Assembly (NCBI RefSeq): GCF_030269685.1
Contig: NZ_BSTT01000002.1
Coordinates: forward strand, 744,001-808,000
Length of the DNA stretch: 64,000 nucleotides
Direction: 5' to 3'
From: Actinomycetospora sp. NBRC 106378
Lineage (GTDB): Bacteria; Actinomycetota; Actinomycetes; Mycobacteriales; Pseudonocardiaceae
Shown piece by piece: positions 48,108-56,200 of this stretch. The translations under genes were made by a program, and so were the position numbers. How positions within the stretch are numbered: the stretch's first letter is position 1; every line of letters begins with the position of its first letter. The notes beneath the pieces are model-generated. The model was not told the origin of the DNA and searched no databases. It was given only the letters and a program-made list of their open reading frames with translations.

Positions 48108-49685
48108 TCAGCTGTTCCTCGTCACGCGGATGCCGGCGGCCTCGCGGTCCCAGGTGGCCGGGCCGACCCCGGCGTCGCGCAGGAGGTTCTTCTGGACCTT
48201 GTGGGTCGGGGTCTTCGGCAGCGCGTCCGCCGTCTCCACGTAGCGCGGCACCATGAAGTAGGGCAGCCGGTCGACCAGGAAGGTCGTCAGCTCGGCCGGG
48301 TCGAGCTCGGCGTCGGGCTGGAGCACGACGACGACCTTGATCTCGTCCTCGGTGAGCGCCGACGGGACGGCGACCACCGCGCTCTCGTACACCGCCGGGT
48401 GCTCGTTGACCGTGCGCTCGACCTCGAAGCTGGAGATGTTCTCCCCGCGGCGGCGCAGCGCGTCCTTCATGCGGTCGCAGAAGAAGAAGCGGCCGGCGTC
48501 GTCGGTGCGGAAGGCGTCGCCGGTGTGCAGCCAGCCGTCGCGCACGACGCGGGCGGTCTCCTCGGGCCGGCCGTGGTAGCCGGCCATCACGGTGTGCGGC
48601 ACCTGCGGACGCACGAGCAGCTCGCCGATCTCGCCGGGCCCGACGTCGCGGCCGTCGACGTCGACCAGCCGCAGGTCGTAGCCCTCGCGCGGGAAGCCGG
48701 CCTCGCCGCCGACCACCGTCTCCGGTGGCCCGTCGAGCACCGCGCCGATCTCGCTCATCCCATAGACGGCGGCGAGGTCGACGCCGAAGCGCCGCCGGAA
48801 GGACGCGACGTCGCTCGCGAGGGGAGCCATGATCGCGAGCTCGAGCGGGTTGTCGGCGTCGTCGGGAGCGGGCGCGCGCTGGGCGAGCAGCTCGGCCATC
48901 GCACCCAGCAGCACCGTGATGGTGATGCCGTGCTCGCGCACCGTCGGCCAGAACCCGCCGACCGAGAACCCCGGCTCGAGCACGCACGGGATGGCGTGGA
49001 TCAGGGCCTGGTAGACGCCGTACCACTGGCCCGCGAGGTGAAACACCGGCAACGTGACCAGCGCCCGGTCGCCCGCGCGCGGTCGTTCCTGGTGCTCGCG
49101 GCTGGCGTAGGTGTAGGCGTGCGCGTGGGGGACCAGGACGCCCTTGGAGAGTCCGGTCGTCCCCGACGTGTACATGATGGCGTGCAGGTCCTCGGGGCGG
49201 CGACGGACCGGGTTCGCCGGGGCGTCCACCTCGTCCAGCCCGATCACGCGGAACCGCCCCGGCGGCAGGACGTGCCCGTCGACCGGGCCGCGGACCACGA
49301 CCGTCCGCAGCGCCGGGACCTCGTCCGCGATCCGCGCGAGCCGGTCGAGGTAGTGGGCCTCGACGACGAGGGTCACGGCGCCGCAGTCGCGGAGCACGTG
49401 GGCGAGGAAGGCGCCCTTGTAGGCGGTGTTGACCGGTACCTCGACCCCGCCGGTCAGCACCACGCCGAGCCAGACGTGCACCGCGTCGAGGGAGTTGTCC
49501 AGCAGCAGCGCGACGGGCCGGTCGACTCCTGCCCCGAGGCCGCCGCCGACGCGCAGGGACCGCTCGAACGCCTGCTCCAGCGTCCACGTCCCGGTCCGGT
49601 CGGTCTGCGTGACGGCGTCCCCGACGGCGAGGGCGCGTTCCACCGCGGCCAGCAGGGTCCGGTCCTCGAGTGCGGGCAGGCCCAC
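48108..49685 (-). CDS. Acyl-CoA ligase (AMP-dependent synthetase, CaiC-like)
   Basis: This 525-residue adenylate-forming ligase activates a carboxylic acid to its CoA ester. The AMP-binding motif is AIMYTSGTTGLSKGVLVPH near residue 165. YGMSEIGAVLDG, GWLHTGDAFRTDDAGRFFFCDRMKDALRRRGENISSFEVE and the catalytic lysine region LPKTPTHKVQKNLL near residue 508 follow. The pattern resembles CaiC-type crotonobetaine/carnitine CoA ligases and fatty-acid-like ligases. It is first in the operon, with the acyl-CoA carboxylase one base downstream, so the pair probably makes and then carboxylates the same acyl-CoA. ATG at 49685 is the first start with homology. Confidence 0.93.
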   Translation of the reverse strand: MGLPALEDRTLLAAVERALAVGDAVTQTDRTGTWTLEQAFERSLRVGGGLGAGVDRPVALLLDNSLDAVHVWLGVVLTGGVEVPVNTAYKGAFLAHVLRDCGAVTLVVEAHYLDRLARIADEVPALRTVVVRGPVDGHVLPPGRFRVIGLDEVDAPANPVRRRPEDLHAIMYTSGTTGLSKGVLVPHAHAYTYASREHQERPRAGDRALVTLPVFHLAGQWYGVYQALIHAIPCVLEPGFSVGGFWPTVREHGITITVLLGAMAELLAQRAPAPDDADNPLELAIMAPLASDVASFRRRFGVDLAAVYGMSEIGAVLDGPPETVVGGEAGFPREGYDLRLVDVDGRDVGPGEIGELLVRPQVPHTVMAGYHGRPEETARVVRDGWLHTGDAFRTDDAGRFFFCDRMKDALRRRGENISSFEVERTVNEHPAVYESAVVAVPSALTEDEIKVVVVLQPDAELDPAELTTFLVDRLPYFMVPRYVETADALPKTPTHKVQKNLLRDAGVGPATWDREAAGIRVTRNS

Positions 49686-49788
49686 GGTTCGTCCCCTCTC
49701 GCAGCGTCGCTCCGAGGACTTTACAGAGCTGCCAAGCCTCGAGAGGCACGACGACGCGCCCTGCCCGGGGAGCCGCGCCCGTCGGAGG

Positions 49789-51327
49789 TCATGCCGGGCC
49801 GGAGGTCCACCGCCGGGGACTGAAGACGCGGTCGGCCACCCAGCGCGTCTGCGACGACCCGATGATCAGCAGGGTCCGCATGTCGATCTCGGACGGCTCC
49901 AGCGCACCGAGCTCGACGACGCGCACCGACTCCTCGGGCCCGTCGACGTCGCGCCCGACGATCACCGGGGTCGCGTCGTCGCGGTACTTGAGCAGCAGCT
50001 CCTTGGCCGCCTCGACCTGCCACGTCCGGGAGCGGGACGCCGGGTTGTAGAGGGCGATCACCATGTCGGCGTCGGCCACCGCGGCGAGCCGGCGCTCGAC
50101 GACCTCCCACGACTTCAGGCGGTCCGACAGCGAGATCGTCGCGTAGTCGTGGCCCAACGGCGCCCCGATGCGGGCGGCCACGGCATGGGCGGCGGTCACG
50201 CCGGGGAGCACCCGCACCTCGACGTCGGGGTAGTCCTCCGCCGCGACCTCGACGACCGCCGAGGCCATCGCGAAGACCCCGGGGTCGCCCGAGGAGACCA
50301 CCGCGACCCGTCGTCCGGAACGGGCCAGATCCAGGGCGAAGGCGGCGCGCTCGGACTCGACCTTGTTGTCCGACCCGTGGACGCGCTGACGCGGGTTCAC
50401 CGGCACCCGGGCCACGTAGGTGGTGTAGCCGACGACGTCGTCCGCGGCCGTGAGCGCGCTGAACGCCTCCGGGGTGAGCCGGTCGCGGCTGCCCGGGCCG
50501 AGTCCGACGACGGTGACGAGGCCGGTCGACGATGTGGCGTCACTGTCACTGGATGCCAGCAACGACGCTTTTCTGTCACGCGGGGCGCCGTCCGCCCGCG
50601 CCTGCTCCGTCGTCGCCACGTGCACCCGCGAGGGCACGATCCCGACGCTGAAGTACGGCACCGACGCCGGGTCGACGTCCTCGAGCCGGCCCTGGCGCTC
50701 CTCGGGCTGGCTGGCGCGCTCGACGTACCGGGCCTCGTCGGCACGGCCCGCGACGCGCAGCGCCGTCCGGACCCCCGTGAAGGTGCGGCCCAGCTTCATC
50801 ACGGCGGCGGCATCGGTGTCGGCCAGGCGCCGGGCGAGCTCGTCGGGCGGGAGCGTGCCGGGCAGCACGGTGAGGACCTCGTCGCGCTCCACCAGCGGCG
50901 TCCCGAGCGTCGCGGCCGCGGCGGACACGCTGGTCACCCCGGGCACCACCTCCGCGGCGTACCGGTGCGCCAGCCGCTTGTGCAGGTGCATGTAGGAGCC
51001 GTAGAAGAACGGGTCGCCCTCGGAGAGCACCACCACGTCGCGGCCGGCGTCGAGGTGGGCGGCCAGCCGGGCGGCCGCCTCGGTGTAGAAGGCGTCGATG
51101 CGGCCCTGGTAGTCGTCGGTGTCCTCGGTCGTGACCGGGTAGGTCAGCGCCTCCTCGATCTGCGTGCCGAGGTATCCCGCCGCGATCCGCCGGGCGTTGG
51201 AGCGCCCGTGCCGTGCGCAGTGGTAGGCGACGACGTCGGCGGCGCGGATCAGGTCGACGGCCTTCACCGTCATCAGCCCGGGGTCGCCCGGACCGACGCC
51301 CACGCCGTAGAGCCGGCCCGTCGTCAT
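49789..51327 (-). CDS. cobIJ: Precorrin-2 C20 / precorrin-3B C17 methyltransferase fusion
   Basis: This 512-residue bifunctional enzyme has a CobI half at residues 1-245 (RLYGVGVGPGDPGLMTVKAVDLI, VVVLSEGDPFFYGSYMHLHKRL, VVPGVTSVSAAAA) and a CobJ half from about residue 270 (VTVVGLGPGSRDRLTPEAFSAL, VAVVSSGDPGVFAMASAV, VLPGVTAAHAVAARIGAPLGHD, ALYNPASRSR). Both are SAM-dependent tetrapyrrole methylases, as in other actinobacteria. The linker at residues 250-267 (DRKASLLASSDSDATSS) is an R1 repeat. It is last in cobG-cobH-cobIJ, with ATGA overlap to cobH. Confidence 0.95.
   Translation of the reverse strand: MTTGRLYGVGVGPGDPGLMTVKAVDLIRAADVVAYHCARHGRSNARRIAAGYLGTQIEEALTYPVTTEDTDDYQGRIDAFYTEAAARLAAHLDAGRDVVVLSEGDPFFYGSYMHLHKRLAHRYAAEVVPGVTSVSAAAATLGTPLVERDEVLTVLPGTLPPDELARRLADTDAAAVMKLGRTFTGVRTALRVAGRADEARYVERASQPEERQGRLEDVDPASVPYFSVGIVPSRVHVATTEQARADGAPRDRKASLLASSDSDATSSTGLVTVVGLGPGSRDRLTPEAFSALTAADDVVGYTTYVARVPVNPRQRVHGSDNKVESERAAFALDLARSGRRVAVVSSGDPGVFAMASAVVEVAAEDYPDVEVRVLPGVTAAHAVAARIGAPLGHDYATISLSDRLKSWEVVERRLAAVADADMVIALYNPASRSRTWQVEAAKELLLKYRDDATPVIVGRDVDGPEESVRVVELGALEPSEIDMRTLLIIGSSQTRWVADRVFSPRRWTSGPA
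50526..50580 (-). repeat. Dispersed repeat R1, copy e (inside cobIJ)
   Basis: On the complement it reads GTGACAGAAAAGCGTCGTTG, then CTGGCATCCAGTGACAGTG and ACGCCACATCGTCGAC. It has the same orientation as cobIJ and supplies the linker between its two domains. Confidence 0.85.
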
Positions 51328-52013
51328 GCCTTCGCCCCGAGAGCCAGTGCGTTCACGGCCCCGACCGTCATCGCCGATCCACCCCGGCGGCCGTGCACCA
51401 CGACGTGCTCGAGCTCCGAGGGATGTCCGGCCAGCGCCGCCTTCGACTCCATCGCGCCCACGAAGCCGACGGGCAGGCCCAGGACGACGGCGGGTCTCGG
51501 TGCGCCGGCCTCGATCAGCTCCAGCAGGCGGAACAGTGCCGTCGGGGCGTTGCCGATGGCGACGACGGCGCCCTCCAGCAGCGGCATCCACAGGTCCAGC
51601 GCGGCGGCGGACCGGGTCGTCCCGAGCGCCGCGGCCTTCGCCGGGACGTCCGGGTCGTTCAGGGTGCACACCACGTCGTTGCCCGCCGGCAGGAACCGCC
51701 GCGTGATCCCGGAGGCGACCATCATCGCGTCGCACAGCACCGGCGCCCCCGCCCGCAGCGCCTCGTGGGCGGCGGCGACGGCACCGGGCGTGATCGCGGT
51801 GTCGGCCCCGAGGTCGGTCATCCCGCAGGAGTGGATCATCCGTACGACCAGATCGTGGGCGTCCGCCGGCAGGTGCTCCAGCGACGCCTCGGACCGGATG
51901 ATCGCGAAGGAGCGCCGGTAGATCTCGTCGCCGTCGACCACGTGGGCAGGGATCGCCCGCGAGTCCGGCTCATGAATGACGCCCGCCGTCGGAGCCACGT
52001 CGCCCGAGATCAT
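51324..52013 (-). CDS. cobH: Precorrin-8X methylmutase
   Basis: This 229-residue enzyme moves the C11 methyl to C12, forming hydrogenobyrinate. Family marks include EIYRRSFAIIRSEASLEHLPAD, the catalytic histidine in VVRMIHSCGMTDL near residue 60, GAPVLCDAMMVASGITR and AVVLGLPVGFVGAMESKAAL. ATG at 52013 overlaps the cobG stop and its own stop overlaps cobIJ, in a tight operon. Confidence 0.95.
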   Translation of the reverse strand: MISGDVAPTAGVIHEPDSRAIPAHVVDGDEIYRRSFAIIRSEASLEHLPADAHDLVVRMIHSCGMTDLGADTAITPGAVAAAHEALRAGAPVLCDAMMVASGITRRFLPAGNDVVCTLNDPDVPAKAAALGTTRSAAALDLWMPLLEGAVVAIGNAPTALFRLLELIEAGAPRPAVVLGLPVGFVGAMESKAALAGHPSELEHVVVHGRRGGSAMTVGAVNALALGAKA

Positions 52014-53182
52014 CCGTTCACCTTCCCCGAGCGCACGATCGTCCGGTACGTGCCGCTCGTCTCCGCTTCCACCACGGCGACCCTGCCACCCGGGGTCCCG
52101 CACGCCCGCGAGCAGCCCACCCAGTGCTGCCGCACCTGCCCGCCGACGTGCCCGGACGCCACGGCGGCCGCCAGGTCACCCCGTACGTCGGTCAGCGACT
52201 TCCGGCACCGCGGCGCCCCCACGCACGCCGAGATCCCACGCCAGCGCGACGACGGATCGGTCTCCACCAGCCCACGGAGCCGCTGCGCGGCGTCCGCCGG
52301 TGCGTCGCGCAGCACGAGCGTGCGCCAGGGTGTCGCGCGCAGCGTCGCGCCCCGGTCCAGCAGCTCCAGCAGTGCCATGACCGTCGGCAGGTCGACCTCC
52401 CCGAGCCGGGGGAGCACCTCCAGCGCGGTGCCGTCCGTGCCCAGGCTCGTGGGGTCCGCCGGTCCGGGCTCCAGGGTCCCGACGCCGGGTGTGGTCACCT
52501 CGGCGAGCTCGGCCCCGACCGCGGCCCGGGCCGCGTCGTCGAGCTCGCGCACCCGCCAGGCGGACCCGCGGTGCGTCGTGAACGCGTCGACGGCGGCGAG
52601 GGCGAGGACGGCCGGGTCGTCGTGCCGCAGTCCGGTGTCGACGCCGTCGAGCAGCAGGGCAGCCCCGTCGTCGTCGGGAAGGACGACCGTGATGTCGCCG
52701 CCCTGCCCGCTGACGTCCCCCTCGGTGGCAGGAAAGCGTCGTTGCCGGCGTCCAGTGGCAGGAGAGCCACTCCGTCGGTCCTCGATGGCCACCAGCAGCC
52801 GCCCGGGCACGTCCACCCGGCCCCGCAGCCCCGTCGCCACCGCCCCGGCCACCGGGTCGACGGCCGTCGACCGGGGGGAGGCGATGATGCTGCAGGGCAC
52901 GTCGCGGCCGCGGGCGTCGACGAGGGCGTCGGGGCGGTCGTCACGGAGCGCATCGGCGAGGTCGTCGGCGGTGGTACCGGCGAGCCCGCGCACCTGCCAC
53001 GATCCCCGGGAGGTCAGTTCGATCGGCGACCCGCCGGCCGCGGCCGCGCCCGCCAGCAGGCGGAGCTCGGTGGCGGTGGTGGCCCCGCCGACCGGGCGGA
53101 ACCGGGCCAGTGCGCCGTCGGCGGCGTCGTGCCGGCGCCAGGCGCCGGGGCAGGCGTCGGGCCGGGATCGGGTGCGGGGCAT
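52010..53182 (-). CDS. cobG: Precorrin-3B synthase (aerobic ring-contraction monooxygenase)
   Basis: This 390-residue Fe4S4 protein of the nitrite/sulfite-reductase fold makes the gamma-lactone precorrin-3B with O2, which marks the aerobic pathway. Visible features are ADGALARFRPVGGATTATELRLLA (N-terminal half), VTTPGVGTL, and the cluster cysteines in ACVGAPRCRKSL and VGCSRACGTPGG near the C-terminus. ATG at 53182 is preferred; an in-frame ATG at 53191 lies upstream. Residues 134-152 (GSPATGRRQRRFPATEG) are an R1 repeat. It is divergent from cobN, with only about 50 bp between starts. Confidence 0.93.
   Translation of the reverse strand: MPRTRSRPDACPGAWRRHDAADGALARFRPVGGATTATELRLLAGAAAAGGSPIELTSRGSWQVRGLAGTTADDLADALRDDRPDALVDARGRDVPCSIIASPRSTAVDPVAGAVATGLRGRVDVPGRLLVAIEDRRSGSPATGRRQRRFPATEGDVSGQGGDITVVLPDDDGAALLLDGVDTGLRHDDPAVLALAAVDAFTTHRGSAWRVRELDDAARAAVGAELAEVTTPGVGTLEPGPADPTSLGTDGTALEVLPRLGEVDLPTVMALLELLDRGATLRATPWRTLVLRDAPADAAQRLRGLVETDPSSRWRGISACVGAPRCRKSLTDVRGDLAAAVASGHVGGQVRQHWVGCSRACGTPGGRVAVVEAETSGTYRTIVRSGKVNG
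52726..52780 (+). repeat. Dispersed repeat R1, copy f (inside cobG)
   Basis: GTGGCAGGAAAGCGTCGTTG then CCGGCGTCCAGTGGCAGG and AGAGCCACTCCGTCGGT. The second half folds as AGTGGC-AGGAGA-GCCACT. cobG reads it on the complement strand in a different frame from copies d and g. Confidence 0.85.
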
Positions 53183-53229
53183 CCGCCACACAGTACGGCC
53201 GATGACACACGGTGTGCGCAGATGATGAG

Positions 53230-56200
53230 ATGTTGCGCGTGCTCCTCCTCCTCTCGACGTCCGACACCGACCTCCGCTCGGCCCGGGCCGGCAGCGAGGG
53301 AGCGGCCGACCAGGCCCTGACGTGGCGCTGGGCCAACCCGTCCCGGCTCGACCCGGAGAGCGACCTGCCCGCCCTGCTCGACGGCGTCGACCTCGTCGTC
53401 GTGCGCCTGCTCGGGTCGCGGCAGTCGTGGGAGACCGGGCTCGACCTGCTGGCCGCCGGCCCGCGACCCGTCGTCGTGCTCGGCGGGGAGCAGGCGCCGG
53501 ACGCGCAGCTGATGGAGTCGTCGACGGTCCCCATCGGGGTCGCGACCCAGGCGCACCTCTACCTCGCCCAGGGCGGCCCGGACAACCTGCGCGAGCTCGC
53601 CGCGTTCCTCTCCGACACCGTGCTGCTCACCGGACACGGGTTCGCGCCGCCGGCGGAGCTGCCGACGTGGGGTCGTCTGCCGGGCTGGTCGGCCGACGAT
53701 GTGGCGGAACTGCCACTGGACGCCAGCAACGACGCTTTCCTGCCACAAGAGCCGAGGGTCGCCGTCGTCTACTACCGCGCGCACCACATGGCCGGGAACA
53801 CCGCGTTCGTCGACGCCCTGTGCCACGCCGTGGTCGAGGCCGGGGGAGTCCCCGAGCCGGTGTTCTGCTCCAGCCTCCGCAGCCCCGACGCCGAGCTGCT
53901 CGACGTGCTGAAGACCGCGGACGTGCTGGTCACGACGGTGCTCGCCGCCGGCGGCTCGAAGCCCGCGGCCGCGAGCGCGGGGGAGGACGACGAGTCGTGG
54001 GACACCGGCGCGCTCGCCGCCCTCGACGTCCCGATCCTGCAGGCGCTCTGCCTCACCCGCAGCCGCGACGAGTGGCTCTCCGACGACGACGGCGTGAGCC
54101 CGCTGGACGCCGCGAACCAGGTCGCGGTCCCGGAGTTCGACGGCCGGATCATCACCGTGCCGTTCTCGTTCAAGGAGACCGACGCCGACGGCCTGCCGGT
54201 CTACGTCGCCGACCCCGAGCGCGTCGCCCGCGTCGCCGGGCTCGCCGTGTCCCACGGCCGGCTGCGCCACCTCACGAACGCCGACAAGAAGGTCGCGCTC
54301 GTGCTGAGTGCCTACCCGACGAAGCACGCCCGGATCGGCAACGCGGTCGGCCTCGACACCCCGGCCTCGGTCGTCGCCCTGCTCCACGCCATGCGCGACG
54401 CCGGCTACCGGATCGGCGACGTGCCCGGGCTGGAGGAGCACGACGGCGACCTGCTCATCCGTGCCCTCATCGACGCCGGCGGCTACGACCAGGACTGGCT
54501 CACCGAGGAGCAGATGGCGGCCAACCCGGTCCGCATCGACGCCGACGAGTACACGGCCTGGTTCGAGACCCTGCCGCAGGACTTCCGCGACGGCGTCACC
54601 GAGCACTGGGGCGCCGCGCCGGGCTCGATGTTCCTCGACCAGGGGGCCATCGTGCTGGCGGCGATCGAGCGCGAGCACGTCGTCGTCATGATGCAGCCGC
54701 CGCGCGGGTTCGGGGAGAACCCGATCGCGATCTACCACGACCCCGACCTGCCGCCCTCGCACCACTACCTCGCCGCCTACCGCTGGCTGCAGACCGGCTT
54801 CGGGGCGGACGCGCTGATCCACGTCGGCAAGCACGGGAACCTGGAGTGGCTGCCGGGCAAGACGGCGGCGCTGTCGGCGTCCTGCGCGCCCGACCCGATC
54901 CTCGGGAACCTGCCGCTGGTCTACCCGTTCCTGGTCAACGACCCGGGCGAGGGCACGCAGGCCAAGCGCCGCGCCCACGCCACGCTGGTCGACCACCTCG
55001 TGCCGCCGATGGCGCGCGCCGAGTCCTACGGCGACCTCGCACGGCTGGAGCAGCTGCTCGACGAGTACGCGTCGATCCAGGCGATGGACCCCGGCAAGAT
55101 CGAGGCGATCCGCGGGCAGATCTGGCAGCTCATCCAGGCCGCGAAGCTGGACAGCGACCTGGGCGTGTCCGAGGCGCCGGACGGGGAGCGCTTCGACGAC
55201 TTCATCATGCATCTCGACGGCTGGCTCTGTGAGATCAAGGACGCGCAGATCCGCGACGGCCTCCACGTCCTCGGCAAGGCCCCGGCCGGTCAGGAGCGGG
55301 TCGACATGGTGCTCGCGGTGCTCCGGGCGCGGCAGATGTGGTCGGGCACGCAGGCGCTGCCGGGGCTGCGCGAGGCACTGGGTCTCGACGAGGCGGCCGG
55401 TGCGGCCTCCCGGATCGACGTCGACCGCGCGGAGGAACTCGCGCACTCGCTCGTCGTCGGGATGGAGAAGCGCGACTGGAACCCGGCCGACGCCGCCGAC
55501 GTGGCCACGGAGATCCTCGGGCGAGGACCCGACGAGGACGTGGTCAGGATCCTGCGCTTCGCGGCGACCGAGGTCGTCCCGCGCCTCGACCGCACCACCG
55601 AGGAGATCGACGGCGTGCTGCACGCCCTGGCCGGCGGACACGTGAAGGCCGGGCCGTCGGGGTCGCCGCTGCGCGGGCTGGTCAACGTGCTGCCGACCGG
55701 ACGGAACTTCTACTCGATCGACCCGCGCGCGGTCCCGTCGCGCCTGGCGTGGGAGACCGGCCAGATGCTGGCCGACTCGCTGCTCGAGCGCTACCGCGCC
55801 GACCACGACGGCGAGTGGCCCACCAGCGTGGGCCTGTCGCTGTGGGGCACGGCCGCGATGCGGACCAGCGGGGACGACGTCGCCGAGGCACTCGCGCTCA
55901 TGGGCGTCCGGCCCGTGTGGGACGAGGCGTCGCGCCGCGTCACGGGGCTGGAGGTGGTCGACGCCGACGAGCTCGGCCGGCCCCGCGTCGACGTCGTCCT
56001 GCGGATCTCGGGCTTCTTCCGGGACGCGTTCCCGCACGTGGTGGCGACGATGGACGACGCCGTGCAGCTCGTGGCGAACCTCGACGAGCCCGACGAGGAC
56101 AACTTCGTGGCCGCCCACGCGCGGGCGGACCTGTCGTCGGGAAGCACCTGGCAGGCCGCGACGACGCGCATCTTCGGCTCGCCGCCCGGGGCCTACGGTG

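Noticed and set aside
53183-53229. Possible cobalamin riboswitch between cobG and cobN
   Set aside because: The gap is about 47 bp, far too short for the roughly 200-nt element, and no B12-box-like sequence is present.
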